A stretch of DNA of 64,000 nt from Streptacidiphilus melanogenes (GCF_000787835.1 NZ_BBPP01000020.1:73283-137282); one strand, 5' to 3'; counted from the stretch's first letter, positions 17,568 to 26,208 are shown. The notes: generated from the sequence alone by a model not told the origin. Translations and numbers: made by a program.

Positions 17568-18334
17568 CACGCCTTCCGCGCCTCGATCAGGTGGCGGGTG
17601 GAGTGGGCGAGGAAGAGGCCGTCGCGGCGGATCTCGGCGTCCAGGGCGCGAAGCCGGTCGAGGCACTTCCCGGTGGAGAAGTCCGGGACGGTCCAGAAGA
17701 CCTTGCGCAGGAAGTAGACGACCGCGCCGATGTCGTAGAACTCCATGCGCAGGCGTGCGGTGCGCAGGTCGACGACCTCCAGGCCGACGGCGCGGGCCTC
17801 GGCCGTCTCCACATCCGGATGGCGGTCCTCACCGGAGGTGGGCCAGGGGCCGAGGAAGTACTCGGTGAGCTCCAGGGAGGTCGCCGGCCCGACGTGCTGG
17901 GCGAAGTAGGTGCCGCCCGGGCGCAGGACACGGGAGATCTCGTCCCACGGGGTGGAGGCCGGATGGCGGGAGGTGACCAGGTCGAAGGCGCCGTCGGCGA
18001 AGGGGAACGTGCGCTCGTCCGGGGTGGCGACGACCACGACGCCGCGGGGGTGGAGCAGGTCGGTGGCCTTGGCCCGGTTCGGGGGCCAGGCCTCCGTGGC
18101 CGCCATCGTCGGCGGATAGCTGTCGGTGGCCCCGGCGAGGACCTCGCCGCCGCCGGTCTGGACGTCGAGCGCGGACCGCACGCCGCGGAGGCGCTCGCCG
18201 AGCAGGTGCTGGTATCCCCACGGGGGCCGTTCCTCGGTCGCGCGGCCGTCGAGCCAGGAGAAGTCCCAGCCGTCGACGGAGACGGAGTCGGCCTCGCCGA
18301 TGAGGTCGTCGAAGGTGCGGGCGGAGTGGTCCAT
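17567..18334 (-). CDS. SAM-dependent methyltransferase, class I
   Basis: This 255-residue protein starts at the ATG at 18334 (MDHSARTFDDLIGEADSV). It has a Rossmann methyltransferase core: SALDVQTGGGEVLAG (motif I, with Gln-Thr in place of Gly-Cys), DLLHPRGVVVVATPDE, FPFADGAFDLVTSRHP and EISRVLRPGGTYFAQHVGP. The family resembles UbiE/COQ5-like small-molecule methyltransferases; the substrate is unknown. It faces the tRNA genes and is divergent from poxB, sharing a 144-bp region. Confidence 0.88.
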   Translation of the reverse strand: MDHSARTFDDLIGEADSVSVDGWDFSWLDGRATEERPPWGYQHLLGERLRGVRSALDVQTGGGEVLAGATDSYPPTMAATEAWPPNRAKATDLLHPRGVVVVATPDERTFPFADGAFDLVTSRHPASTPWDEISRVLRPGGTYFAQHVGPATSLELTEYFLGPWPTSGEDRHPDVETAEARAVGLEVVDLRTARLRMEFYDIGAVVYFLRKVFWTVPDFSTGKCLDRLRALDAEIRRDGLFLAHSTRHLIEARKA

Positions 18335-18430
18335 GATCGGGAGTATGACCCCGGCGGCGCGCCACGCGCGCGCGAAATACGGCCCGGGGCCGGTGGGGAG
18401 GGGGCAGGATCGAGCGGGGACGAACGGCTG

Positions 18431-18464
18431 AGCCCAGTCCAGCCCAGCCAGCCCAGCCCAGCGG
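18431..18464. repeat. AGCCCAG microrepeat upstream of poxB
   Basis: AGCCCAG recurs four times in 34 bp, directly before the poxB ribosome-binding site GGAGGGAG. It is a short slippage-type repeat and may affect spacing of the promoter and leader. Confidence 0.5.
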
Positions 18465-18478
18465 AGGGAGCGGAGCCC

Positions 18479-20233
18479 ATGGCCGACCGCACGGTCGCCG
18501 AGCAGATGATCACCGTCCTGCGCCAGGCAGGCGTGCGCCGCGTCTACGGGGTGGTCGGGGACAGCCTGAACCCCGTCGTCGACGCCATCCGGCGCAGCGA
18601 GGGTGCACTCGAGTGGATCCACGTCCGCAACGAGGAGGCCGGGGCGTTCGCCGCGGCGGCGGAGGCGGAGACCACCGGTCGGCTCGCCGTCTGCGCCGGC
18701 TCCTGCGGACCGGGCAACACGCACCTGATCCAGGGCCTCTACGACGCGCACCGCTCCCGGGTGCCGGTGCTGGGCCTCGCCTCGCACATCCCCTCCACCC
18801 AGATCGGCACGGACTTCTTCCAGGAGACGCATCCCGAGCGGGTCTTCGTGGACTGCTCGGGCTACTGCGAGATGGTGAGCACGCCCGGCCAGCTGCCGCG
18901 GGTGCTGCGCACGGCGGTGCAGCACGCCCTCGGGGCGGGCGGAGTGTCGGTCGTGGCGTTCCCCGGCGACGTCGCGGCGCTGCCCGTCGCGCGGCCGACG
19001 GGCGTGAGCGCGTTCCTGCAGCCGGACCAGCGGGCGACCGCCGTACCGGCGCAGGCCCAGGTGGAGGCGCTGGCCGAGGCGATCAACGCGGCCAGCAAGC
19101 CCGTGCTGTTCGCGGGCGCGGGCGTGCGCGGCGCGCATGCCGAGGTGATGCGGCTGGCGGCGACGATCCAGGCCCCGATCGGCCACTCGCTGCGCGGCAA
19201 GGAGTGGATCCAGTTCGACAACCCCTACGACGTGGGCATGAGCGGCCTGCTCGGCTACGGCGCCTGCCACGACGCGCTGCACGAGGCGGATCTGGTGCTG
19301 CTGCTCGGCACCGACTTCCCCTACGACTCGTTCCTGCCGGGCCGCCACACCGTCCAGATCGACCACGACCCGACCCGCTTCGGGCGGCGCACGCCGCTGG
19401 ACCTGGCCGTCCACGGCGACGTGGCGGCCACGCTGCGTGCCGTGCAGCCGCTGGTGAAGCCACGTCAGGACCGGTCCTTCCTGGAGGAGATGCTGCGTCG
19501 GCACGGCGCGGCGCTGGAACGGGTCGTCGGCGCCTACACGAAGAACATCGAGCACCACACCCCGATCCACCCCGAGTACGTCGCCGCGATCCTCGACGAC
19601 GTGGCCTCGGACGACGCGATCTTCACCGTCGACACGGGCATGAACAACGTCTGGGCCGCCCGCTACCTCACACCGAACGGACGACGCCGCGTCATCGGCT
19701 CCTTTCTGCACGGCTCGATGGCGAACGCGCTGCCGCACGCGATCGGCGCACAGCTGGCTCACCCGGATCGCCAGGTCGTGGCGCTGGCGGGCGACGGCGG
19801 GCTCGGCATGCTGATGGGCGAGCTGCTGACGCTGAGGAAGTACGCGAAGCGGGCTCCGGTCAAGGTCGTGGTGTTCAACAACGGCGCGCTCGGAATGATC
19901 AAGCTGGAGATGATGGTCAGCGGCTACCCCGAGTACGAGATCGACAACGGCGACGTCGACTACGCCGCGATCGCCCGCGCCTGCGGCATCCACGGCGTGC
20001 GCGTCACCAGGCCGACGGAGGTCGGCGCGGCCCTCGCCGAGGCCTTGGCCGTCCCCGGCCCGGCGCTGGTCGACGTGGTCACCGACCCGAACGCCCTCTC
20101 CCTCCCGCCGACCATCACCGCCGCCCAGCTCAAGGGCTTCGCCCTGGCCGCAGGCCGGACCGTGCTGGACGGCGGCGTCGGCAAGATGATCGACCTGGCG
20201 CGCAGCAACCTGCGGAACATCCCGCGGCCGTGA
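18479..20233 (+). CDS. poxB: thiamine-pyrophosphate enzyme, pyruvate dehydrogenase (quinone)/pyruvate oxidase type
   Basis: This 584-residue protein is collinear with E. coli PoxB (572 residues). The N-terminal domain holds GVVGDSLNPVVDAIR and the TPP-activating glutamate (E52 in RNEEAGAFAAA), plus CAGSCGPGNTHLI. A central FAD domain has DNPYDVGMSGLLGYG. The C-terminal domain holds the TPP motif GDGGLGMLMGELLTL...VVFNN, starting near residue 440. PoxB converts pyruvate to acetate and CO2 and passes electrons to quinone at the membrane. The start ATG follows GGAGGGAGCGGAG. Choice of substrate among pyruvate-like acids is inferred from similarity. Confidence 0.92.
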   Translation: MADRTVAEQMITVLRQAGVRRVYGVVGDSLNPVVDAIRRSEGALEWIHVRNEEAGAFAAAAEAETTGRLAVCAGSCGPGNTHLIQGLYDAHRSRVPVLGLASHIPSTQIGTDFFQETHPERVFVDCSGYCEMVSTPGQLPRVLRTAVQHALGAGGVSVVAFPGDVAALPVARPTGVSAFLQPDQRATAVPAQAQVEALAEAINAASKPVLFAGAGVRGAHAEVMRLAATIQAPIGHSLRGKEWIQFDNPYDVGMSGLLGYGACHDALHEADLVLLLGTDFPYDSFLPGRHTVQIDHDPTRFGRRTPLDLAVHGDVAATLRAVQPLVKPRQDRSFLEEMLRRHGAALERVVGAYTKNIEHHTPIHPEYVAAILDDVASDDAIFTVDTGMNNVWAARYLTPNGRRRVIGSFLHGSMANALPHAIGAQLAHPDRQVVALAGDGGLGMLMGELLTLRKYAKRAPVKVVVFNNGALGMIKLEMMVSGYPEYEIDNGDVDYAAIARACGIHGVRVTRPTEVGAALAEALAVPGPALVDVVTDPNALSLPPTITAAQLKGFALAAGRTVLDGGVGKMIDLARSNLRNIPRP

Positions 20234-20241
20234 CCGGCGGT

Positions 20242-20832
20242 TCAGCAGTAGGTGAGCGGGCAGTTGCGGCGCAGTGAGTGCTGCGCCGCACGCAGGTGGA
20301 GCGCGACATGGAAGGCCGCTGCGAGGTCCGCGCTCCAGGGGCCAGGGTGCGCGGCAGCGTGCTCACGCGCCGGGCCGTCCCCGAACCAGAGCGTCAGCTC
20401 GAGGTTGTCGGACGTCGCGGGTATGGCGTCCGTCGGCAGAGCCAGCACGGCCGCCAGGCGCTCCGCCAGCGCCAGCACCTGCGGGGCGCCGGACACCAGC
20501 GCGTCGTCCGTGTAGGCGGTGGGCACCGGCAGCTCGACGGAGTGCTCCAGGCTGCACGGAACCAGGACCGACCAGTCGGACAGCGTGCGGGTCTGCTCGG
20601 GTGTCAGATGCTCGTCACACAGGGCGACGAAACCGTCCATCGGCGTGGACAGCTTCTCCTCGAAGGACAGCCCTGAGCCGCGCACGAACTCCGCCTCCGC
20701 GGGCACAGAGTCGTACGGCGGCAGCCCGCGTCGGGCCAGCTCGCCGTTCAGGGCTGCGGCGAGCTCGCCGAGGCCGCCCTCACCCTCGCCGAACCACTCG
20801 TCCGCGGCGACGCTCACCAGATAGATGCCCAT
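20242..20832 (-). CDS. conserved hypothetical protein
   Basis: This 196-residue protein starts at the ATG at 20832 (MGIYLVSVAADEWFGEGEG). It is soluble, acidic and lacks membrane or signal segments. Distinctive stretches are ELARRGLPPYDSVP, DWSVLVPCSLEHSVELPVPTAYTD and LWFGDGPAREHA. I recognise the type as a streptomycete hypothetical but know no function. It ends 8 bp from poxB on the opposite strand and begins 44 bp after the glutaminase stop on the same strand, so it may be the second gene of a glutaminase operon. Confidence 0.75.
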   Translation of the reverse strand: MGIYLVSVAADEWFGEGEGGLGELAAALNGELARRGLPPYDSVPAEAEFVRGSGLSFEEKLSTPMDGFVALCDEHLTPEQTRTLSDWSVLVPCSLEHSVELPVPTAYTDDALVSGAPQVLALAERLAAVLALPTDAIPATSDNLELTLWFGDGPAREHAAAHPGPWSADLAAAFHVALHLRAAQHSLRRNCPLTYC

Positions 20833-20876
20833 GGCTCGGAAGCTACCTCGCGGCACTGACAACGCGGGGCAGCCCC

Positions 20877-21812
20877 TCAGAACACCGACCAGCCCGAGAG
20901 TGTGGTGAGGGCGTCGAGCGCGGCGACGGCCGCGACGGAGTTGCCGGCCGGGTCGAGGGCGGGGCCCCAGGCGCAGACGGCGGCGCGGCCGGGGAGGACG
21001 GCGAGGATGCCGCCGCCCACCCCGGACTTGCCGGGGAGGCCGACGCGGTAGGCGAAGTCGCCGGCCGCGTCGTAGGTGCCGCAGGTGAGGAGGATGGCGT
21101 TGATGCGCTTGGCCTCGCTGCGGGTGAGCAGCCGGGTGCCGTCGGCGCGCAGGCCGTGGCGGGCGAGCACGAGGCCGGCCCGGGCGAGGTCCCCGCAGGA
21201 GGCGGCGATCGCGCAGTGCGCGTAGTACTCGGCGAGGACCGTGTCGACCTCGTTGACCAGGTTGCCGTGGCTGGCGATGAAGTGGGCGAGGGCGGCATTG
21301 CGGTGGCCGTGCTCGGCCTCGGAGGCGGCGACCTCCGGGTCGGTCCGCAGGGAGTCGTTGCCGGACTCCGCGCGCAGGAAGTCGACGACCGTGTCCGCCG
21401 CGTGGCCGTCGGTCAGGCTGTGCAGGCGGTCGGTGACGACGATCGCACCCGCGTTGATGAACGGGTTGCGCGGGATGCCGTGCTCGGTCTCCAGCTGGAT
21501 CAGGGAGTTGAACGGGTTGCCGGAGGGCTCGCGGCCGACGCGCTGCCACAGCTCCGCCTCGCCGCCGTCCGCGAGGGTCAGTATCAGTGTGAGCAGCTTG
21601 GAGATGCTCTGGATGGAGAAGGGGCGTTCCCAGTCCCCGACGCCGAAGACCTCGCCCTCGACGGTGGCGAGGGCCATGCCGAAGGTCTCCCCGTCCTCGC
21701 GGGCGAGGGCGGGGATGTAGTCGGCGACCCGGCCCGTCCCGGCGGTCCGCAGGGCGGCCGCCATGCAGGCGTCGAGCAGTTCCCGGTAGTCCACGGCGTT
21801 GTCCACCCGCAC
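20877..21812 (-). CDS. glsA: glutaminase
   Basis: This 311-residue protein (GTG at 21812) has the serine-dependent beta-lactamase-like fold of glutaminases (EC 3.5.1.2). Seen are the nucleophile motif S69-I-S-K72, NPFINAGAIV, ESGNDSLRTDPEV, the GNLVNEVDTVLAEYYAHCAI helix and GLPGKSGVGGGI near the C terminus. It hydrolyses glutamine to glutamate and ammonia in the cytosol. Length matches the family (about 310). The start is uncertain because there is no strong ribosome-binding site; a second GTG lies two codons downstream. Divergent from a TetR gene with a shared operator. Confidence 0.92.
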   Translation of the reverse strand: MRVDNAVDYRELLDACMAAALRTAGTGRVADYIPALAREDGETFGMALATVEGEVFGVGDWERPFSIQSISKLLTLILTLADGGEAELWQRVGREPSGNPFNSLIQLETEHGIPRNPFINAGAIVVTDRLHSLTDGHAADTVVDFLRAESGNDSLRTDPEVAASEAEHGHRNAALAHFIASHGNLVNEVDTVLAEYYAHCAIAASCGDLARAGLVLARHGLRADGTRLLTRSEAKRINAILLTCGTYDAAGDFAYRVGLPGKSGVGGGILAVLPGRAAVCAWGPALDPAGNSVAAVAALDALTTLSGWSVF

Positions 21813-21854
21813 ATTCTCGCCGACGGCACGGGGACGCCGGGGCACCGGGTATGT

Positions 21855-21874
21855 ACTATGGCGTGGAACATAGT
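21855..21874. promoter_or_regulatory. TetR-type operator between glutaminase and tetR
   Basis: ACTATG (21855-21860) and CATAGT (21869-21874) form an inverted repeat with an 8-bp centre. Each arm read outward is CATAGT, a plausible -10, so the site could block both promoters. Confidence 0.5.
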
Positions 21875-21897
21875 TACTCGTCAGTAGGAGTCTGCCG

Positions 21898-22530
21898 ATG
21901 GCGGCGTCCGCGAACCGGCCGACCGGGGCGCAGCGCACCGGGACGACGCGGGACCGCATGCTGCGCAGCGCGGTCATGTTGCTGGAGGAGCACGGGGCCA
22001 GCGCCACCAGCGTCGACCGGGTGCTCGCCCACAGCCGCGCGCCGCGCGGCTCCGTCTACCACCACTTCCCCGGCGGCCGTGCCCAGTTGATCGACGAGGC
22101 GGTGACCGCCGCGGGCGGCTTCGTCAGCGGTCTGATCCACGCCGCCGCACAGCGGGCCGAGACCCGCGAGGACGTGCTCGCGGCCGTCGACGCGTTCTTC
22201 GCGCTGTGGCGCGGACGGCTGCTGGAGCGGGGGTTCCGCGCCGGCTGCCCGGTCGTCGCCGTCGCCGTGGAGACCAACGACGACGCGCCGCAGCTGGCCC
22301 GCACCGCCGCAGCCGTCTTCGGCGACTGGCGCGAGGCGCTGGCCGCGCTGCTCACCGCGCACGGGCTCGCGCCGGAGCGGGCGCGCCGGCTTGCGGGCCT
22401 GGTCATCGCCTCGGTCGAGGGCGCGGTGGCGATGTGCAAGGCGGAGCGGAGCATCACGCCGCTCGACGACGTCGCCGCCGAGGTCCACGCGCTGCTGGCG
22501 GCCGCGCTCGGTGTCCGCGGGAACCGCTGA
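21898..22530 (+). CDS. TetR/AcrR-family transcriptional regulator (LmrA/YxaF-like)
   Basis: This 210-residue protein starts at an ATG with GTAGGAG upstream. The N-terminal HTH spans about 15-65 (TRDRMLRSAVMLLEEHGASATSVDRVLAHSRAPRGSVYHHF). The ligand domain has FRAGCPVVAVAVETND, typical of the LmrA/YxaF branch. Such repressors respond to lipophilic ligands. The next gene, an enoyl-CoA hydratase, begins 46 bp downstream on the same strand, so the two probably form one unit and an acyl-CoA or fatty acid may be the signal. The operator candidate is at 21855-21874. Confidence 0.92.
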   Translation: MAASANRPTGAQRTGTTRDRMLRSAVMLLEEHGASATSVDRVLAHSRAPRGSVYHHFPGGRAQLIDEAVTAAGGFVSGLIHAAAQRAETREDVLAAVDAFFALWRGRLLERGFRAGCPVVAVAVETNDDAPQLARTAAAVFGDWREALAALLTAHGLAPERARRLAGLVIASVEGAVAMCKAERSITPLDDVAAEVHALLAAALGVRGNR

Positions 22531-22576
22531 ACGGCACACGCATACGCACCACCCCCACCAGAAGGAGTGACCGTCC

Positions 22577-23266
22577 ATGCCCACGCTGCCCACACCGCCC
22601 GCGCTCGACCGCGACGGCGAGGTCTTCGTCCTCGACCTCGGCGACGGCGAGAACCGCTTCCATCCGGACTGGCTGGTCGCCGTCAACGCGCTGCTCGACG
22701 AGGTCGAGCGGGCGGAGGGACCGAAGGCCCTGGTCACCGCCGCCACGGGGAAGTTCTTCTCCAACGGCCTGGACCTCGACTGGCTCTTCGCCCACGCCGA
22801 CCAAGCCGGCTGGTACGTGGAGACCGTACAGGCGCTCTTCGCCCGCGTGCTGACGCTCCCCTTCGTCACCGTCGCCGCGCTCCAGGGGCACACCTTCGCC
22901 GCCGGGGCGATGCTCTCGCTGACCCACGACCTGCGGATCATGCGCGCCGACCGCGGCTTCTGGTGCCTGCCCGAGGCCGAGATCAACATCCCCTTCACCC
23001 ACGGCATGTCCGCCCTGATCCAGTCGCGGCTGGCCCCGCAGACCGCGCACACGGCCATGGTCACCGCCCGCCGCTACGGCGGCGTCGACGCGCTGACCGC
23101 GGGGATCGTGGACGCGACCGGCGACGAGGCGGGGCTGCGCGGCGCCGCGATCGAGCTGGCCCGGCCGCACGCGGCCAAGGCGGGCCCGACGGTCGGCACG
23201 ATCAAGGAACGGATGTACGGGCCGGTGCTGGAGGCGCTGCGCGAGAAGGACGTCGCGCTGGGCTGA
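22577..23266 (+). CDS. enoyl-CoA hydratase/isomerase-family protein
   Basis: This 229-residue crotonase-fold protein starts at an ATG after GAAGGAG. The CoA oxyanion segment ALVTAATGKFFSNGLDLDWLF and the second oxyanion loop LQGHTFAAGAMLSLTHDLRIM are clear. The usual catalytic glutamates of hydratases (in GGG...E and PE...G) are partly kept in CLPEAEINIPF, as in enoyl-CoA isomerases such as peroxisomal ECI-type proteins. It is shorter than typical hydratases (about 260). It probably acts on unsaturated fatty acyl-CoA under the adjacent TetR gene. Confidence 0.88.
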   Translation: MPTLPTPPALDRDGEVFVLDLGDGENRFHPDWLVAVNALLDEVERAEGPKALVTAATGKFFSNGLDLDWLFAHADQAGWYVETVQALFARVLTLPFVTVAALQGHTFAAGAMLSLTHDLRIMRADRGFWCLPEAEINIPFTHGMSALIQSRLAPQTAHTAMVTARRYGGVDALTAGIVDATGDEAGLRGAAIELARPHAAKAGPTVGTIKERMYGPVLEALREKDVALG

Positions 23267-23318
23267 GCGCTCACGACGCCGACCGCGCCCCACCGGCCGG
23301 GGGAAAGACCTGTTCCAG

Positions 23319-23349
23319 GTGGAGTCATGCCGCCCCGGCATGACTCCAC
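23319..23349. terminator. hairpin, likely terminator of the enoyl-CoA hydratase gene
   Basis: A perfect 14-bp stem, GTGGAGTCATGCCG and its complement, closes a 3-nt CCC loop. It lies 53 bp after the stop. There is no T tract; an operator role for the next gene is the alternative. Confidence 0.65.
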
Positions 23350-23390
23350 GTCGCGTTGCCGGCGGCGCGCGGCCCGCTGACCGTGGAGGG

Positions 23391-24461
23391 GTGACGGACC
23401 GTACGGAGACGCTGGGGAGCTGGTGGGCGGAGCTGCCGCCCGCCGCCGGGTCGGCGGTGATGGCGACCGGGATCATCTCGGTCGGGCTGCACCTGGTCGG
23501 GCAGGAGGGGCTGTCGCTCGCCCTGCTCGTGCTCGGCTGCGTGGCGTGGCTCGGGCTCGCCGCCGACTTCGGCCTGCGGCTGCTGCGGGAGCACGAGCGG
23601 TGGGAGCACGAGGCGGACACCCCGCCCGCGCTGACCGCCGTCGCGGCCACGGGTGTGCTCGGCACGCGCGTCTCGGCGCTCGGCTCCGGCTGGCAGCCGC
23701 TCGCCGTCGCCGCGCTGGTGATCGCCGTGCTCTGCTGGGCGCTGCTGCTGCCGCACGTGGTCCGCCACTGGCAGCGGCACGGCATGCCGGGCGCGGTCTT
23801 CCTCGTCTGTGTCGCGACCCAGGCCCTGGCCGTCCTGGGCGCGACGCTGGCGACCTCGCTCCCGGCCACCTGGCTGGCCTGGGCGGCGCTGGTCTGCTTC
23901 GTGCTCGGACTGGTCCTGTACGGGGTGGCGTTCACCCGTTTCGACCTGCGCCAGGTCGCGACCGGCGCGGGAGACCACTGGATCGTGGGCGGCGCCCTCG
24001 CGATCTGCGCCCTGACGGGCGCGAAGCTGCTCGCCGTCCCCTCGTGGCACCGCGGCGATCCGCACGCCGCGCTGCAGATGGTGACCGAGGTCCTGCTCGC
24101 CCTCGACATCGCCTGGTACCTGGTCCTCGCCGCCGCGGAGCTGCGCTGGCCCCGGCACCACTACGACGTGCGGCGCTGGGCGACGGTCTTCCCGATGGGC
24201 ATGACGGCGGTGGCGACACTCTCGGTCGGTACCGCCGCACATGTGGGTTGGCTGCGAACGCCGGGTCAGGTCCTGCTGTGGATCGCCGTGGCCGCCTGGG
24301 TCCTCGCCCTGGTCGGGCTGCTCCGGAGCATCGCCCCGGACCGCCCGGACCGCCCGGGCAACCAGCCACCCCGGCGCACCCCCGCCGGAAGAACGCAAAG
24401 CCGGCCCCCCGGCCTGGGCGACGACCCCTTGGCCCGCAGGGACTTCGACCCGGACCGCTGA
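23391..24461 (+). CDS. TDT-family (tellurite resistance/C4-dicarboxylate/SLAC1-like) transporter
   Basis: About ten membrane helices and the family signature PPAAGSAVMATGIISVGLH near the N terminus, plus WATVFPMGMTAVATLSVGTA in the last third, identify the TehA/Mae1/SLAC1 superfamily. These proteins are channels or transporters for organic or inorganic anions across the inner membrane. I take the GTG at 23391 (356 residues, VTDRTETLGSWW); GGAGGG abuts it, so the start is uncertain and the GTG at 23319 is possible. The C-terminal 45 residues are Pro/Arg-rich and cytosolic. Confidence 0.82.
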   Translation: MTDRTETLGSWWAELPPAAGSAVMATGIISVGLHLVGQEGLSLALLVLGCVAWLGLAADFGLRLLREHERWEHEADTPPALTAVAATGVLGTRVSALGSGWQPLAVAALVIAVLCWALLLPHVVRHWQRHGMPGAVFLVCVATQALAVLGATLATSLPATWLAWAALVCFVLGLVLYGVAFTRFDLRQVATGAGDHWIVGGALAICALTGAKLLAVPSWHRGDPHAALQMVTEVLLALDIAWYLVLAAAELRWPRHHYDVRRWATVFPMGMTAVATLSVGTAAHVGWLRTPGQVLLWIAVAAWVLALVGLLRSIAPDRPDRPGNQPPRRTPAGRTQSRPPGLGDDPLARRDFDPDR

Positions 24462-24545
24462 TGGCCTGCCGTGCGGCACCAGCCCAACGGCGCAACCTGC
24501 GGCGCCGCCGCCCGCCTCGGCCGGAGGCACCCGAGGCAAGGACCC

Positions 24546-24674
24546 TCAGCGGCGCGGGTTCTCGGCCGACGCGGTGGCCGGGAGGAACGTCGGACGCGCG
24601 GCGGCAGGGGCCGGGGCGGTAGCCGGCTCGACGGACGCGGCGTCAAGGCCGGGCCGCCCGGCCCCTCGCCTCAT
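24546..24674 (-). CDS. repeat-encoded small ORF, copy B (uncertain)
   Basis: This is the second 42-residue frame, 135 bp downstream of copy A and starting 7 bp after its stop. It keeps the same start context (TGAGGGTCCATGAGG) and ends AENPRR like the MFS protein. Conservation of start, frame and stop across copies may simply reflect recent duplication. Confidence 0.22.
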   Translation of the reverse strand: MRRGAGRPGLDAASVEPATAPAPAAARPTFLPATASAENPRR

Positions 24675-24680
24675 GGACCC

Positions 24681-24809
24681 TCACCGGCGGCGGTTCTCGG
24701 CAGGGGCGGTGGTCGCGAGGTCCGTCGGACGCGCGGCAGCAGGCGCCGCGTCGGTAGCCGGCTCGACGGACGCGGCGTCAAGGCCGGGCCGCCCGGCCCC
24801 TCGCCTCAT
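24681..24809 (-). CDS. repeat-encoded small ORF, copy A (uncertain)
   Basis: This 42-residue frame (MRRGAGRPGLDAASVEPATD..., ending PAENRRR) starts 7 bp after the MFS stop, with TGAGGG just upstream of the ATG. It is in the same frame as the MFS gene and repeats its C-terminal ARPTDLATT...AEN sequence. Translation by reinitiation is possible, but it may be a non-coding duplication product. Confidence 0.25.
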   Translation of the reverse strand: MRRGAGRPGLDAASVEPATDAAPAAARPTDLATTAPAENRRR

Positions 24810-24815
24810 GGACCC

Positions 24816-26180
24816 TCACCGGCGCGGGTTCTCGGCCGACGCGGTGGTCGCGAGGTCCGTCGGAAGCGCGGCGGCAGGGGCGGCGGCCGGGAGGTCTGTC
24901 GGACGCGCGGCGGCGGCCAGGCGGCGGGCGCAGGCGCGGTTCTGGACGACCGCGTTCGCGGCGACCGCTCCGCCCATGACCAGCCAGCCCACCGGACCGG
25001 CCGCCATGACCGCGCCGGTCAGCAGCGGCGGCCCCGCCGACTTCTGGATCGCCTGCGACATGCCCGCGACACCGAGGTACGCGGCCCGTGAGCGCTCCGG
25101 CGCGAGCAGCACCGACAGCTCCCAGGAGCTGACCGAGCGGAGCAGCTCCGCGACCGTCACCAGGACCGCGGCGGCGAGCAGCGCGAGTGACGCGCCGAGC
25201 GCGCCACCGCCCGTCGCGGTGGCGAGGAGCACGCAGGTCAGCAGCAGGGCCGCGCCGTAGAGCAGCACCGAGCGCACCGCCCCGCGCGGGCCCTCCGCGG
25301 CCGTGGAGACCCGCAGTTGCAGCACCACCACGAGCACGGTGTTGATCGCGAGGAACGCGGGCACGAGCGCGTGCGGCGCGGTGGTGTGGGCGACCAGCCA
25401 GAGCGGCAGGCCGACGTTGAGCACGGAGTCGTCGAGGCAGAGGGGGATGTCGCGGAGCACGAAGAGGAGGTAGCCCGGGTCCCGCCAGGGGCTGCGCGGG
25501 GCGTCGGCCTCCGCAGCCGGTGCCGCGACCGCTGCCGGGACGGAGTCGGACGAAGCGACCGGAGCCGTCGTCGTCCGAGCTGGGCCGGGCTCGGCGGTGC
25601 GCCAGACCAGGGCGGCCGCCAGCAGGTAGGAGAGGCCGTTGCCGAGGGCGAGAGCCCGGTACGCGGAGTCGGTGCCGAAGGCGAGGCCGAGCGCGGCGAT
25701 GCCGGCGCCGACGGCGTAGCCCGCGTTCGCGGTGGTCCGGGCCAGAGCCTGGTAGCCGGTGCGGCGCTCGCCCGCGACGCGGGTGGCGAAGAGCATCTCC
25801 AGCATCTTCGCCCCGCGCTCGCCGAGCGCGGTGACCGCCACGACGGGGAGCAGCACGGCGATCCCGTGGCCCAGGACCAGGCCGGCGACCGCCGCGAGAC
25901 GCAGCAGGTGACTGGCGATCAGCAGGCCCCGGGCCGGGAAGCGTCCGGCGAGCCAGCCGGCCAGCGGGGATCCGGCGATCCCGGCGATCCCGGCGACGCC
26001 GAGGAGCAGGCCGATCTGACCGGCGTCCAGGCGGGAGACGAAGGTGAAGTAGAGCACGGCCGACGCGGCCCAGACCCCGGTGCCGGTCCGGTCCACGAAC
26101 TGGGCCAGCAGCATGGTCCGCGCGTCGCGTCCGCCCGGCGGTCGGCGCAGCTGCGCCCAGATCCCGTCCTGCCTGTCCAC
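24816..26180 (-). CDS. MFS transporter, probable efflux
   Basis: The GTG at 26180 has a strong GGGGGAG ribosome-binding site (26185-26191); 454 residues. About twelve membrane helices are visible, starting DARTMLLAQFVDRTGTGVWAASAVLYF, with the MFS loop motif-like GWLAGRFPARGLLIAS after helix 2. The family exports or imports small molecules using the proton gradient; the substrate is unknown. The C terminus is Ala/Pro/Thr-rich and belongs to a tandem repeat extending past the stop. A palindromic operator lies 29 bp upstream of the start. An alternative ATG at 26210 would overlap that operator. Confidence 0.9.
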   Translation of the reverse strand: MDRQDGIWAQLRRPPGGRDARTMLLAQFVDRTGTGVWAASAVLYFTFVSRLDAGQIGLLLGVAGIAGIAGSPLAGWLAGRFPARGLLIASHLLRLAAVAGLVLGHGIAVLLPVVAVTALGERGAKMLEMLFATRVAGERRTGYQALARTTANAGYAVGAGIAALGLAFGTDSAYRALALGNGLSYLLAAALVWRTAEPGPARTTTAPVASSDSVPAAVAAPAAEADAPRSPWRDPGYLLFVLRDIPLCLDDSVLNVGLPLWLVAHTTAPHALVPAFLAINTVLVVVLQLRVSTAAEGPRGAVRSVLLYGAALLLTCVLLATATGGGALGASLALLAAAVLVTVAELLRSVSSWELSVLLAPERSRAAYLGVAGMSQAIQKSAGPPLLTGAVMAAGPVGWLVMGGAVAANAVVQNRACARRLAAAARPTDLPAAAPAAALPTDLATTASAENPRR

Positions 26181-26208
26181 GTCGACTCCCCCGGATCCAT
26201 TTATCTTC

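Larger units (their letters stand above)
24546..24900 (-). repeat. 135-bp tandem repeat carrying repeated stop codons, about 2.6 copies
   Basis: The unit period is exactly 135 bp (45 codons); for example AGCCGGCTCG occurs at 24621 and 24756. The copy nearest the MFS gene forms its last codons and stop (24816-24818). The two further copies repeat that 3' end, so in-frame TGA codons recur at 24681-24683 and 24546-24548. Between them lie two 42-codon frames, listed separately. There is no other gene in 24462-24815. Confidence 0.85.

Noticed and set aside
17591-18478. Long upstream extension of the poxB frame
   Set aside because: It is antisense to the methyltransferase gene; PoxB homology begins only at 18479, with a good ribosome-binding site.
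24546-24900. CRISPR array
   Set aside because: The 135-bp units are tandem without unique spacers and there are no cas genes.
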